Shown one piece after another: positions 45,603-54,752 of a stretch of 64,000 bases of DNA (positions are counted from its first letter, which is position 1; the number at the start of each line of letters is the position of its first letter). Location of the stretch: the NCBI GenBank assembly GCA_021822115.1, contig JAJZSA010000001.1:49045-113044 (forward strand), in the 5' to 3' direction. A program made the position numbers and the translations under genes. Source of the DNA: Pseudomonadota bacterium. Lineage in GTDB: Bacteria > Pseudomonadota > Gammaproteobacteria > Burkholderiales > Gallionellaceae. The notes under the pieces were generated by a model, which was not told where the DNA came from, ran no database searches, and saw only the letters and a list, made by a program, of their open reading frames with translations.

Positions 45603-46904
45603 ATGCCCATCACGCCTGAAGACCGCGCCCACGCGCAAGATCTGCTGAACTTCATCGACGCCAGCCACAGCCCGTGGCATGCCGTGCAGTCCATCACGCA
45701 ACGTTTGCAGGCGCAGGGGTTTGTGCCGTTGGAAGAGAAGCTGCGCTGGAAGCTGGAAGCAGGCGGTGGCTATTACGTGGTGCGCGGTGCATCGCTGATC
45801 GCTTTCCGCATCGGGCAGCAGCCTTTGGCGGATACCGGCTTGCGCATGATAGGCGCGCACACCGATTCACCCGGCTTGCGCCTCAAGACGAATGCGGCAC
45901 AGGCCAGTGACGGCGTGGTGCGATTGGGGGTGGAGGTGTACGGCGGGCCGATACTGGCGACCTTTACCGACCGCGATCTGGGCCTGGCCGGTCGCGTGAA
46001 TGTGCGCACGGCACAGGGTTTCGAAACGCGCTTGGTCGATTTCGCTCAGCCGCTGCTGCGCCTGCCCAACCTCGCCATCCACATGAACCGTGAGGTGAAC
46101 GAGCAAGGCCTAAAGCTGAACAAGCAGACCGAGTTGCCGTTGCTGTTTGGCATGGCCGATAGCCAGCTTGCCGCCGGTGAGCGATTCCTCAAGCTGCTGG
46201 CGGATGCCTTGCAGGTGCAGGCGGCAGACATCCTCACTTATGAGCTGGCCGTGACCGACACCCAGCCCGGTGTGTTCTGGGGGGCGGAGCAGGAATTCAT
46301 CGCCAGCAGCCAGCTCGATAATCTGGCCTCTTGCCACGCCGCGCTCACTGCCCTGCTCGCCACGGCCACGCCTGCGGCCACCTGCATCGCAGCGTTCTTC
46401 GACCATGAGGAAGTGGGCAGCGAAAGTGCAGCGGGCGCGGGTGGCAGTTTTGCCAGCGATGTGATCGCGCGCATCTCGTTGTGCCTGGGGCTGGATGAGG
46501 AACAACAGCATTGCGCGGCGGCCCACAGCTTTTTCATCAGCGCGGACATGGCGCACGCTTACCAGCCCAATTTTCCCAATGCCTACGAACCCAACCACCG
46601 CGTGCTGGTGAATGCCGGCCCGGTGATCAAGACCAATGCCAACCAGCGCTACAGCACCAATGCGGATACCGCCGCGCGTTTCATCACGCTGTGCGAAAGT
46701 GCCGGCGTGCCCTGCCAGAACTACACCCACCGCACCGACCTCGGCTGCGGCAGCACCATCGGCCCGATCCTCGCGGCCAGCCTGGGCATAGCCAGCGTGG
46801 ATGTCGGCTCGCCGATGTGGGCCATGCACAGCCTGCGTGAGAGCGCGGGCGTGCAGGATGTGGGCTACATGATCAGGGTGATGCAGGCGGCGTTCGGCAG
46901 CTGA
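45603..46904 (+). CDS. apeB: M18 family aminopeptidase (aspartyl aminopeptidase type)
   Basis: 433 residues with the M18 zinc-site segments: IGAHTDSPGLRLK (first metal His and Asp), the FFDHEEVGSESA catalytic Glu pair, FISADMAHAYQPN, and GCGSTIGPILAA followed by MHSLRES with the last His. The LDNLASCHAAL stretch is also typical. It removes N-terminal acidic residues. Full length; it stands alone after the terminator of the ABC-3C cassette. Confidence 0.96.
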   Translation: MPITPEDRAHAQDLLNFIDASHSPWHAVQSITQRLQAQGFVPLEEKLRWKLEAGGGYYVVRGASLIAFRIGQQPLADTGLRMIGAHTDSPGLRLKTNAAQASDGVVRLGVEVYGGPILATFTDRDLGLAGRVNVRTAQGFETRLVDFAQPLLRLPNLAIHMNREVNEQGLKLNKQTELPLLFGMADSQLAAGERFLKLLADALQVQAADILTYELAVTDTQPGVFWGAEQEFIASSQLDNLASCHAALTALLATATPAATCIAAFFDHEEVGSESAAGAGGSFASDVIARISLCLGLDEEQQHCAAAHSFFISADMAHAYQPNFPNAYEPNHRVLVNAGPVIKTNANQRYSTNADTAARFITLCESAGVPCQNYTHRTDLGCGSTIGPILAASLGIASVDVGSPMWAMHSLRESAGVQDVGYMIRVMQAAFGS

Positions 46905-47013
46905 GGCTGTTGGCTGCGCTGAGCCGGAAGCGCGTCATCAGGATGCCCCCGCGCAATACTTCCCAGTCCCGGCCTGAGTTAGAATCGCGCCCGCTTTCCA
47001 TGCGGACTCTCCC

Positions 47014-48300
47014 ATGCTTTTTTCCCAACTCACCCAACGCCTGAACGACCTGGGCTGCAAGCCTTGCCATGTCGACCGCCTGCTGCGCGGCTGGTCGCAG
47101 GTGAAGACGTACGACCGCAAGGGCAGCCCGGCGGCGACGTTCTTTCCGGCAGCATTGCGCGCGGCGTTGCCGGGCATCGAAGCGGAACTGGAGGGGTTGG
47201 CGCGGCTGCATGGTGAATATCCAACGACCCTCTCCCCCGCCCTGAAGGAACTACTAGCCAATCGACTAAGCCCGCAAGCGGGCAAGTCGCTGGTTATCTC
47301 CCGCCACGCGGGAGAGGGAGTTGATGTCGAGCGGCGCGAGGTTTTGGAGCAGGACGAAGTAGCACGACTGCTGGTGGAGCTGGCGGATGGGCAGATGGTG
47401 GAGAGTGTGCTGTTGCCGCGCGGCGGGTTGTGCATCTCGACGCAGGTGGGCTGTGCGGTGGGCTGTGTGTTCTGCATGAGCGGGCGCGATGGTTTGCAGC
47501 GCCAGCTTTCCAGTCTGGAGATGGTGGCGCAGGTGGTGCTGGCGCGCAGGCGGCGCGCGGTGTCCAAGGTGGTGTTCATGGGCATGGGCGAGCCGGCACA
47601 CAATCTGGACAACGTGCTGGAAGCCATCCATTTGCTGGGCATGCAAGGCGACATCGCGCACAAGAACCTGGTGCTGTCGACGGTGGGCGATGTGCGGGTG
47701 TTCGAGCGGTTGATGCCCTCCAGAGAGCCCGTCATTCCGGCGCAGGCCGGAATCCAGCAAGACAAAAATTCATTTTGTATAAACCCACTGGATTCCGGCC
47801 TGCGCCGGAATGACGGAACCAACAAACTTTCGGCAGACTTACCAGCCGTTCGGCCCGCCCTCGCGCTTTCGCTGCATTCCACCGACGATGCACTGCGTGC
47901 GCAGTTGTTGCCCAATGCACCACGCATCCCGGTGGAAGAATTGGTGGCGCGCTGCGAGGAATATGCGCGCGCCACGCATTACCCGACGCAGTATCAATGG
48001 ACGCTGATCGAGGGTGTGAACGACAGCGATGCGGAACTTGAACGCATCATCGAACTGCTCAGCGGCAAGTACGCGATCATGAACTTCATCCCCTTCAATG
48101 ATGTGGAAGGTCTGCCCTATCGCCGCCCCGCGCCCGAGCGTTTGGCGCGCATCGTCGGCACGCTGAAGCAGCGCGGCATCATCACCCAATTGCGCGATTC
48201 GGCCGGGCAGGATGTGGAGGGGGCATGCGGACAGTTGCGCGCGCGGGCGGAGAAGAAAGCGCGCAACCCGGTGCGCCCCATCAGCTTGTCACCGCAATGA
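47014..48300 (+). CDS. RlmN/Cfr-like radical SAM RNA methyltransferase with two in-frame repeat insertions
   Basis: 428 residues, longer than the usual 350-380 for RlmN-like proteins. The radical SAM triad is in STQVGCAVGCVFCMSG, MGMGEPAHNLDNVLEA and LSTVGDVRVFERL follow, and the methylated Cys near the C-terminus is in GACGQL. Two insertions keep the frame: a family B repeat at 47228-47318 (giving TLSPALKELL...RHAGEG) and a complete family A palindrome at 47731-47814, exactly 84 bp or codons 240-267 (VIPAQAGIQ...LDSGLRRND), just before the conserved VRPALALSLHST. All catalytic residues remain. The family methylates adenine C2 in 23S rRNA/tRNA; this divergent paralogue's substrate is uncertain. 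Confidence 0.88.
   Translation: MLFSQLTQRLNDLGCKPCHVDRLLRGWSQVKTYDRKGSPAATFFPAALRAALPGIEAELEGLARLHGEYPTTLSPALKELLANRLSPQAGKSLVISRHAGEGVDVERREVLEQDEVARLLVELADGQMVESVLLPRGGLCISTQVGCAVGCVFCMSGRDGLQRQLSSLEMVAQVVLARRRRAVSKVVFMGMGEPAHNLDNVLEAIHLLGMQGDIAHKNLVLSTVGDVRVFERLMPSREPVIPAQAGIQQDKNSFCINPLDSGLRRNDGTNKLSADLPAVRPALALSLHSTDDALRAQLLPNAPRIPVEELVARCEEYARATHYPTQYQWTLIEGVNDSDAELERIIELLSGKYAIMNFIPFNDVEGLPYRRPAPERLARIVGTLKQRGIITQLRDSAGQDVEGACGQLRARAEKKARNPVRPISLSPQ
47228..47318. repeat. Palindromic repeat family B inside the radical SAM gene
   Basis: CCCTCTCCC at 47228-47236 and GGGAGAGGG at 47310-47318 form the ends, with a smaller GCCCGC/GCGGGC dyad within. It is translated in frame between the N-terminal domain and the conserved LLVELADGQMVES. 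Confidence 0.75.
47731..47814. repeat. Palindromic repeat family A, copy 3, in frame within the radical SAM gene
   Basis: 27-nt perfect inverted arms (47731-47757 and 47788-47814) around a 30-nt core. Total 84 bp starts exactly on a codon boundary and contains no stop in the gene's frame. Confidence 0.93.
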
Positions 48301-48311
48301 AAGGAACCTGC

Positions 48312-48509
48312 ATGCGCTACCGGCACTACAAAGGTGGCCTCTACGAACTTGTGTGCGAGGCGAAGCTGGAGGCCGATCCGACGGTCACGCTGATGATCTA
48401 CCGCTCGCTCAGCGACGGGCAGATCTGGGCGCGACCGAAAACGGTGTTCTTCGAGAGGGTGGAGCACCAAGGGCAGCAGGTGCCGCGCTTCGCGCCGGTG
48501 GCGGACTGA
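48312..48509 (+). CDS. DUF1653 domain protein
   Basis: 65 residues: MRYRHYKGGLYELVCEAKLE, then VTLMIYRSLSDGQIWARPKTVFFERV and VPRFAPVAD, the complete DUF1653 pattern. AAGGAA at 48301-48306 supports the ATG at 48312; the ATG at 48297 overlapping the upstream stop is an alternative. Function unknown. Confidence 0.88.
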   Translation: MRYRHYKGGLYELVCEAKLEADPTVTLMIYRSLSDGQIWARPKTVFFERVEHQGQQVPRFAPVAD

Positions 48510-48518
48510 CGTCGCCGC

Positions 48519-49094
48519 TCAGGCCTTCATCAGCGCGCTGTTCAGCGCGTTCAGCGTCTGCATCACTTCGTGGAAGGCTTTCTTGAATTCGCCGTTCATG
48601 ATCTTCTTCGCGGCGGCGAGGTCGTTGTTCTCGATGTTGCGCACGACGAAACCGGCAGCCATATGCAGACGCTCATGCTGCGCGGTGAGCATTTTGATGC
48701 CGGTGTTGTTGGCGCCGAAATGCTGTAGCGCGGGGCCGTGCAGCCATTTGCCCAGGTCGCACTGGTCGTCGCGCATCACCTGATCCACTTCGATGCGCGC
48801 GTTGGCATCGCCTTCCAGATATTTTTGCAGCCGTATCTTCCAGGCGATGTGCGCGTTGATCTCGTCCATGATGTTGATCTCTTCCTGCACACCTGCCCGG
48901 TGACTGTCGGGCAGCTTGTACAGATTGAGCAAGGCATCCTTGAGGAACTTGAAGGAGACCAGGATGACCAGACCGGAGAGACCGCTGGAGATCAGCAGCT
49001 GGTCTGCGCTGAGTTTGCCGAAGACGATCAATATCAGTTCGATGCCGATACCGATCACCACCACCAGATTGATCAGGAAAGATGCAGTATTCAT
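48519..49094 (-). CDS. Membrane protein with C-terminal CZB (chemoreceptor zinc-binding) domain
   Basis: 191 residues. Two membrane helices at the N-terminus (FLINLVVVIGIGIELILIVFG and LLISSGLSGLVILVSFKFL) precede a CZB domain with INAHIAWKIRLQKYL, DDQCDLGKWLHG and AQHERLHMAAG, covering the 3-His/1-Cys zinc ligands. CZB domains sense zinc or hypochlorite and usually attach to chemoreceptors or cyclases; here no signalling domain is attached. Start at 49094 (MNTASFLIN) chosen because it enters the membrane helix. Confidence 0.87.
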   Translation of the reverse strand: MNTASFLINLVVVIGIGIELILIVFGKLSADQLLISSGLSGLVILVSFKFLKDALLNLYKLPDSHRAGVQEEINIMDEINAHIAWKIRLQKYLEGDANARIEVDQVMRDDQCDLGKWLHGPALQHFGANNTGIKMLTAQHERLHMAAGFVVRNIENNDLAAAKKIMNGEFKKAFHEVMQTLNALNSALMKA

Positions 49095-49241
49095 GGTTGC
49101 GTGATGCCCTTTGGTGTTCGTTACACGCAGAAGCATCGCGCGCACTGCAATCGCGAAGGCCCCACCCCTGTCGCGGATTATATTCGATTTAACAGTAAGT
49201 TAAGTTCCAACTTGCAAACCTGTGCAGAGGACGCAGAAACG

Positions 49242-49266
49242 AAAAGCCCGGCATAGCCGGGACCCT
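49242..49266 (-). terminator. Putative clpB terminator
   Basis: On the minus strand CCCGGC-TAT-GCCGGG is followed by CTTTTC. It lies 70 bp beyond the clpB stop. The T-run is short, so efficiency is uncertain. Confidence 0.6.
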
Positions 49267-49331
49267 TCGTTCACCTCTGGGGAGAAGCAACTGTGCTGGC
49301 TGTGCGCGGGCGGCAGGCGCCGCCCGCAGCA

Positions 49332-51917
49332 TCAGCCTTTGTTGAACTGCATGATGCCGCTCTGGCAATCCACCTTGATGGTGTCCTTGGCGGCGAAACG
49401 GCCTTCGAGGATGGCGCGGGCCAAGGGGTTCTCGATCTGCGCCTGGATGGCACGCTTCAACGGACGCGCGCCGAACACCGGATCGAAGCCCGCATTGGCG
49501 ACCTCGGCCAGTGCGGCCTCGGTGATCTCCAGCTTCATCTCCATCGCAGCCAGACGTTTCTCCAGGCCCTGCATCTGGATGCGCGCGATGGACTTGATGT
49601 TCTTCTCGTCCAGCGCGTGGAACACCACCACCTCGTCGATACGGTTGATGAACTCGGGGCGGAAGTAGTTCTTCACCTCGCCCATCACGGCCAGCTTCAC
49701 CACCTGGTAGTCGTCGCCTTCCATCTGCTGGATCATCTGCGAACCCAGATTCGAGGTCATCACGATCACGGTGTTCTTGAAGTCCACGGTGCGGCCCTGG
49801 CCGTCGGTCATGCGGCCATCGTCCAGCACTTGCAGCAGCACGTTGAACACGTCCGGGTGCGCCTTCTCCACTTCATCCAGCAGGATGACGGAATAGGGTT
49901 TGCGGCGCACGGCCTCGGTGAGGTAACCACCTTCTTCATAGCCCACGTATCCCGGCGGCGCACCGATCAGGCGCGCGACGGAATGCTTCTCCATGAATTC
50001 GCTCATGTCGATGCGGATGATGTGTTCCTCCGAATCGAACAGGAAGGTCGCCAAGGTCTTGCACAGCTCGGTCTTGCCCACGCCCGTCGGGCCGAGGAAC
50101 AGGAAGGAGCCATACGGGCGGTTCGGGTCGCTCAGGCCGGAACGCGAACGACGGATGGCATCGGATACGAGACGCACTGCCTCGTCCTGCCCCACCACGC
50201 GCTCGTGCAGCTTGTCTTCCATGTGCAGCAGCTTGTCGCGCTCGCCCTGCATCATCTTGCTGACCGGGATGCCGGTGGCGCGGCTCACCACTTCGGCGAT
50301 CTCTTCCGCGCCGACCTGGGTGCGCAGCAGCTTGTTCTTCTGCGCGCCGCCTTCGGCTTCGCGCTGCGCGGCTTCCTTCAGCTTGGATTCCAGTTGCGGC
50401 AGCTTGCCGTATTGCAGCTCGGCCACCTTCTCCAGCTTGCCTTCGCGTTGCAGGCGGTTGATCTCGGCCTTCACCTGGTCGATCTCTTCCTTCACATGGG
50501 CGGTGCCTTGGGCCGCGCCCTTCTCGGCCTTCCACAATTCTTCCAGGTCGGCGTACTCGCGCGACAGCTTGGCGATCTCGTCCTCGATCAGGGCGAAGCG
50601 TTTCTGCGAGGCTTCGTCCTTTTCCTTCTTCACCGCTTCGCGCTCGATCTTCAGCTGGATCAAACGGCGGTCGAGCTTGTCCATCACCTCGGGCTTGGAG
50701 TCGATCTCCATCTTGATGCGCGAGGCGGCCTCGTCGATCAGGTCGATGGCCTTGTCCGGCAGGAAGCGGTCGGTGATGTAACGGTGCGACAACTCGGCCG
50801 CCGCGACGATGGCCGGGTCGGTGATGTCCACGCCGTGGTGCAGTTCGTATTTCTCCTGCAAGCCGCGCAGGATGGCGATGGTGGATTCCACCGAAGGCTC
50901 GTCCACCAGCACCTTCTGGAAGCGACGCTCCAGCGCGGCGTCCTTCTCGATGTATTTGCGGTATTCGTCCAGCGTGGTGGCACCGATACAGTGCAGTTCG
51001 CCGCGCGCCAGCGCGGGCTTGAGCATGTTGCCCGCATCCATCGCACCTTCGGCCTTGCCCGCGCCGACCATGGTGTGGATCTCGTCGATGAACACGATGT
51101 TCTTGCCTTCATCCTTGGCCAGTTCGTTAAGCACCGACTTCAGGCGCTCCTCGAACTCGCCGCGATACTTGGCACCTGCCAGCAAGGCAGCCATGTCCAG
51201 CGACAGCACGCGCTTGCCTTTCAGCGTCTCCGGCACTTCTTCGTTGATGATGCGTTGCGCCAGCCCTTCGACGATGGCGGTCTTGCCCACGCCGGGTTCG
51301 CCGATCAGCACCGGGTTGTTCTTGGTGCGGCGTTGCAGCACCTGGATGGCGCGGCGGATCTCGTCGTCGCGGCCGATGACGGGGTCGAGCTTGCCTTGAC
51401 GTGCGCGCTCGGTCAGGTCGAGGGTGAATTTCTTCAGGGCTTCGCGCTGACCTTCGGCTTCCTGCGAACCCACCGATTCACCGCCGCGCACCGCGTTGAT
51501 GGCGGTCTCCAGCGCGGCGCGGGTGATGCCGTGCTGTTTGTACAGACGGCCGCACTCGCCCTTGTCGTTGGTGACCGCGAGCAGGAACATCTCGGAGGCG
51601 ATGAACTGGTCGCCGCGCTTCTGCGCTTCCTTGTCGGTGAGGTTGAACAGGTTGCCCAGATCGCGGCCGACCTGCACTTCGCCGCCGTGGCCCTCCACCT
51701 TGGGCAGGCGGTTCACGGCCTCATTGAGCGCGGTCTTCAGCGCATTGACGTTGCCGCCCGCACGGGCCAGCAGCGAGCCTGCCCCGCTGTCGGCATCGTT
51801 GAGCATGGCCAGCAGCAGGTGCTGCGGCTCGATGAACTGGTTGTCGGCGCCGACGGCCAGGCTCTGGGCGTCGGACAGGGCTTGTTGCAGCTTGGTGGTG
51901 AACTTGTCGAAACGCAT
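49332..51917 (-). CDS. clpB: ATP-dependent disaggregase ClpB (Hsp100)
   Basis: 861 residues from [18 protein letters not shown]. Order: N-terminal domain, AAA1 with GEPGVGKTA and VIFIDE-like Walker [13 protein letters not shown], the long coiled-coil M-domain (about 400-530; [18 protein letters not shown]), AAA2 with [12 protein letters not shown] and [12 protein letters not shown], and the terminal segment. It threads aggregated proteins with DnaK's help. GGAG precedes the ATG at 51917; the ATG at 51929 is an alternative. Expressed from the adjoining sigma-32 promoter. Confidence 0.98.
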   Translation of the reverse strand: MRFDKFTTKLQQALSDAQSLAVGADNQFIEPQHLLLAMLNDADSGAGSLLARAGGNVNALKTALNEAVNRLPKVEGHGGEVQVGRDLGNLFNLTDKEAQKRGDQFIASEMFLLAVTNDKGECGRLYKQHGITRAALETAINAVRGGESVGSQEAEGQREALKKFTLDLTERARQGKLDPVIGRDDEIRRAIQVLQRRTKNNPVLIGEPGVGKTAIVEGLAQRIINEEVPETLKGKRVLSLDMAALLAGAKYRGEFEERLKSVLNELAKDEGKNIVFIDEIHTMVGAGKAEGAMDAGNMLKPALARGELHCIGATTLDEYRKYIEKDAALERRFQKVLVDEPSVESTIAILRGLQEKYELHHGVDITDPAIVAAAELSHRYITDRFLPDKAIDLIDEAASRIKMEIDSKPEVMDKLDRRLIQLKIEREAVKKEKDEASQKRFALIEDEIAKLSREYADLEELWKAEKGAAQGTAHVKEEIDQVKAEINRLQREGKLEKVAELQYGKLPQLESKLKEAAQREAEGGAQKNKLLRTQVGAEEIAEVVSRATGIPVSKMMQGERDKLLHMEDKLHERVVGQDEAVRLVSDAIRRSRSGLSDPNRPYGSFLFLGPTGVGKTELCKTLATFLFDSEEHIIRIDMSEFMEKHSVARLIGAPPGYVGYEEGGYLTEAVRRKPYSVILLDEVEKAHPDVFNVLLQVLDDGRMTDGQGRTVDFKNTVIVMTSNLGSQMIQQMEGDDYQVVKLAVMGEVKNYFRPEFINRIDEVVVFHALDEKNIKSIARIQMQGLEKRLAAMEMKLEITEAALAEVANAGFDPVFGARPLKRAIQAQIENPLARAILEGRFAAKDTIKVDCQSGIMQFNKG

Positions 51918-51951
51918 GGTGCTCTCCACTGTGGAATTGATATTGGCCGGT

Positions 51952-51979
51952 ATATGGGGGGGGCTGGGGACATTTCAAG
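51952..51979 (-). promoter_or_regulatory. Sigma-32 (RpoH) promoter for clpB
   Basis: Read on the minus strand: CTTGAAA (51979-51973), 13-bp spacer, CCCCATAT (51959-51952), a complete match to the consensus. It lies about 35 bp upstream of the clpB start. Confidence 0.92.
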
Positions 51980-52017
51980 TGCTGGCTGACCGATGCCGGG
52001 CATGGTACTTTTGCCGC

Positions 52018-52488
52018 ATGGACCTCCAGACTTGGGAATTGCTGAGCTATATCGTCACCGTCATCGGTTTGCCGCTGGCGATCTTTGTCTTCATCTATGA
52101 GCAGCGCAAGGAGCGCGACAACGAGGACGAGGCGGTCTACCAGCTGCTGTCTGACAACTATCAGGATTTCCTCAAGGTGGCGCTGGAGAACCCCGACCTG
52201 CGCCTGTTCTCCACCGAGAAGACCTCGGCGCTGGACGACATCCAGCGCGAACGCATGTACATCATCTTCAGCATGCTGATCTCGCTGTTCGAGCGCGCCT
52301 ATCTGCTGCTGTACGAGCCGGGCATGTCGGACAAGCAGTTGCGCCGCTGGCGCTCGTGGGAGGATTACATGCGCGAATGGTGCGCGCGCGAGGATTTCCG
52401 CGCTGCTCTGGAAGATCAACTGGGCGGCGAAGACCCGGATTTCGTGACCTACCTGCGCGCACTCGCCAAGGAACGGACTGCGGCATGA
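52018..52488 (+). CDS. Hypothetical membrane-anchored protein
   Basis: 156 residues: one N-terminal helix (LLSYIVTVIGLPLAIFVFIYE) then a soluble, mostly helical domain with RKERDNEDEAVYQLLSDNYQ and a Trp/Arg-rich LRRWRSWEDYMREWCARED. The domain resembles small membrane-anchored proteins of unknown function. Divergent from clpB, with the clpB heat-shock promoter in the shared gap. Confidence 0.72.
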   Translation: MDLQTWELLSYIVTVIGLPLAIFVFIYEQRKERDNEDEAVYQLLSDNYQDFLKVALENPDLRLFSTEKTSALDDIQRERMYIIFSMLISLFERAYLLLYEPGMSDKQLRRWRSWEDYMREWCAREDFRAALEDQLGGEDPDFVTYLRALAKERTAA

Positions 52489-52552
52489 GTATGCGAGCGG
52501 CGGCTGTGATAGCCTTTGCGCCCCTTTTCCACCGTCATCCCGGTCTGCCAAC

Positions 52553-52825
52553 GTGACTCGTCTGTTCAAGCTGCTCGCCGACCTGTTCCCGCTGTGGGTG
52601 TTGACCTGTAGCGGTCTGGCCCTGTTCTTCCCGCACTGGTTCACCTGGTTCAACGGCCAGATGATCGTGTGGGGACTGACCATCATCATGGCTGGGGCCG
52701 ATGTGGCGCAGTCGGTACTGATGACCATGTGTTCCACCTTTGCCGCATTTGCACTGACATCGCTGCTCACCCAATGGCTGGCCGCCGGGTGGCGCCTGCA
52801 TCCCACACACAAGGAACCCACATGA
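52553..52825 (+). pseudogene. Internally deleted bile acid:sodium symporter (BASS) family remnant
   Basis: 90 residues from a GTG. The first half (LFPLWVLTCSGLALFFPHWFTWFNGQMIVWGLTIIM) is the N-terminus of BASS/SBF transporters, whose full length is about 300. It is then joined directly to ADVAQSVLMTMCSTFAAFALTSLLTQWLAAGW, which looks like a later helix of the same family. Most of the transporter is missing, so the gene is likely an in-frame deletion remnant. Its stop overlaps the nadC start by four bases. Confidence 0.65.
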
Positions 52826-53658
52826 GCCTTTCCGCCCACATCCGCGCCAACGTGAAAGCCGCGCTGGAAGAAGACATCGGCAGCGGCGACCTCACCGCAC
52901 AACTGATCGCGGAAGGCACGCGCGCCAGCGCCACCGTCATCACGCGCGAAGACGCCATCCTGTGCGGCACGCTGTGGTTCGAGGAATGCTTCCGCACGCT
53001 GGACCCGGATTGCCGCATCGACTGGAAACTGCCGGAGGGCGAATGCGCCACCGCCAACCAGGTGCTGTGCGAGATCCACGGTGATGCGCGCGCGCTGCTC
53101 TCGGCCGAACGCCCGGCACTGAATTTCTTGCAGACGCTGTCCGCCGTGGCCACCGTGACGCGCCGTTACGTGGATGCCGCCAGCGGCCACAAAGCCCGGA
53201 TCATGGATACGCGCAAGACGCTGCCCGGCCTGCGCCATGCGCAGAAATATGCCGTGACGGTGGGCGGCGGCCACAACCAGCGCGTCGGCCTGTTCGACGG
53301 CGTACTGATCAAGGAGAACCACATCGCGGCCGCAGGCGGCATCAGCAAAGTGATGGAATTCGCCTTCCGCGTCACACCGCCGCAGATCCCCATCCAGATC
53401 GAGGTGGAAAACATGGACGAGCTGGATCAGGCCTTGCTGGCCGGCGCGCGACTCATCCTGCTGGACAATTTCTCGCTGGAAGACATGAAACGCGCAGTGG
53501 AACACGCGGCAGGCCGCGCCGCGCTGGAAGCATCGGGCGGCATCACGCTGGAGAACATCCCGCGGGTCGCCGCCACCGGCGTGGATCGCATCTCCATCGG
53601 TGCGCTGACCAAGGATGTGAAGGCCATCGACCTGTCGATGCGCGTGCGGCTGCCTTAG
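52822..53658 (+). CDS. nadC: Nicotinate-nucleotide pyrophosphorylase (quinolinate phosphoribosyltransferase)
   Basis: 278 residues. The N-terminal EEDIGSGDLTAQLI motif, SAERPALNFLQTLSAVAT, the catalytic region RIMDTRKTLPGLR, KYAVTVGGGHNQRVGLFDGVLIKENHI, and ASGGITLENI with SIGALT all match. It converts quinolinate and PRPP to nicotinate mononucleotide in NAD synthesis. The open frame upstream of 52822 overlaps the symporter remnant in another frame and is not part of NadC. Confidence 0.97.
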   Translation: MSLSAHIRANVKAALEEDIGSGDLTAQLIAEGTRASATVITREDAILCGTLWFEECFRTLDPDCRIDWKLPEGECATANQVLCEIHGDARALLSAERPALNFLQTLSAVATVTRRYVDAASGHKARIMDTRKTLPGLRHAQKYAVTVGGGHNQRVGLFDGVLIKENHIAAAGGISKVMEFAFRVTPPQIPIQIEVENMDELDQALLAGARLILLDNFSLEDMKRAVEHAAGRAALEASGGITLENIPRVAATGVDRISIGALTKDVKAIDLSMRVRLP

Positions 53659-53661
53659 CCG

Positions 53662-53748
53662 GTCATTCCCGCGCAGGCGGGAATCCAGCCAGGACAAGCA
53701 TCCGGCGCAGCCGACCACATCGGTTTTGCCCTACTGCGCGGGAATGAC
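53662..53748. repeat. Palindromic repeat family A, copy 4 (right arm truncated)
   Basis: A complete left arm from 53662 to 53688 is followed by a shortened right arm ending GGGAATGAC at 53748. Begins 3 bp after the nadC stop. The 334-bp stretch between nadC and trxC holds this copy, copy 5 and little else. Confidence 0.85.
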
Positions 53749-53774
53749 GCATGACCCCGGATTCTCCATTGGCC

Positions 53775-53896
53775 GTCATTCCGGCGCAGGCCGGAATCCA
53801 GTAATAAAAATGATTCTGCGAAGCAGACAAAATCGCACGCTTGTCCCACTTCGTGGTTTTTTTGTCTTGCTGGATTCCGGCCTGCGCCGGAATGAC
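53775..53896. repeat. Palindromic repeat family A, copy 5
   Basis: Left arm at 53775-53801 and right arm at 53870-53896 are perfect 27-nt reverse complements. It lies 26 bp after copy 4, giving a tandem pair between nadC and trxC. Confidence 0.9.
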
Positions 53897-53992
53897 GGAG
53901 CATCTGGCCTGATGGCTTATCTGGGATGAATTCACTTGAATTCTTGGGTACGCCCCATATATTAGGAATCGCTGATCAACAAAGGAGCGATC

Positions 53993-54427
53993 ATGTCCGA
54001 CCCGAAACACCTCGTCTGCCCGCATTGCGATGCGGTGAACCGTGTCCCCGCCGACAAGCTGGACGCCAACCCCACCTGCGGCAAATGCAAACAGCCGCTG
54101 TTCACCGCCCACCCGGTGGAGCTGAACCAGAACAACTTCATGCGCCACATCAGCAACAGCGACGTGCCGGTGCTGGTGGATTTCTGGGCGCCCTGGTGCG
54201 GCCCGTGCAAGATGATGGCACCCGCCTTCGCCCAGGCCGCCCAGCATCTGGAACCGCAGATGCGTCTGGTGAAACTGGATACCGAGCAAGCGCAGCAACT
54301 CGCCGCCCAGTTCAACATCCGCAGCATCCCCACGCTGGCCTTGTTCAAAGGCGGCCGCGAAGTGGCGCGCCAGGCCGGCGCGATGGATGTGCGCGGCATC
54401 GTGAACTGGGCACGTGCGCAGGTCTGA
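53993..54427 (+). CDS. trxC: Thioredoxin 2 (TrxC)
   Basis: 144 residues. The N-terminal zinc ribbon has CPHC (Cys9, Cys12) and CGKC (Cys29, Cys32); the thioredoxin active site is WCGPC (Cys69, Cys72), followed by the RSIPTLALF cis-Pro segment. This is the TrxC layout, often OxyR-regulated in relatives. AAAGGAG precedes the ATG. The small lipoprotein gene follows after 4 bp. Confidence 0.96.
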   Translation: MSDPKHLVCPHCDAVNRVPADKLDANPTCGKCKQPLFTAHPVELNQNNFMRHISNSDVPVLVDFWAPWCGPCKMMAPAFAQAAQHLEPQMRLVKLDTEQAQQLAAQFNIRSIPTLALFKGGREVARQAGAMDVRGIVNWARAQV

Positions 54428-54431
54428 TGCC

Positions 54432-54611
54432 ATGCGCTACCTGTTGATCCTGTTGCCCTTGCTGCTGGCGAGTTGCGCCGACCCGGCACGCAATCTGTAC
54501 CAGGGCATCCAGTCGCAACAGGAAGCGCAGCGCACACCGCAGGAACGTGCGCTGTCGCCCGCCCCGAGCTATGACCAATACAAGCAGGAACGGGACGAAC
54601 GGGTGCAATGA
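54432..54611 (+). CDS. Small lipoprotein
   Basis: 59 residues with signal LLILLPLLLASC and lipobox Cys15, then a polar, Gln- and Arg-rich mature chain. Function unknown. It is 4 bp after trxC. The following 140 bp (54612-54752) contain no gene I can support; they end in a T-run near 54747-54754. Confidence 0.75.
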   Translation: MRYLLILLPLLLASCADPARNLYQGIQSQQEAQRTPQERALSPAPSYDQYKQERDERVQ

Positions 54612-54752
54612 GCACCGACCACTTCAGTCCCGTCGCCGGCCAGTACCTGGTCGGATGCCGGGCACCTGGAACGGAGTGACAGGACAGACCTGCCAAGTAG
54701 GCGAGAAAACGAGTAGCGCGTAACGCCGCAGTGACGAGTTCAGTAGTTTTTT

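Noticed and set aside
49293..51989. 898-codon open frame antisense to clpB
   Set aside because: Same type of GC-driven shadow; the composition is Leu/His/Val/Arg-rich with no recognisable motif.
54612..54752. Possible small RNA or repeat between the lipoprotein and the TehB-like gene
   Set aside because: Only a T-run at the end; no convincing hairpin or promoter could be read.
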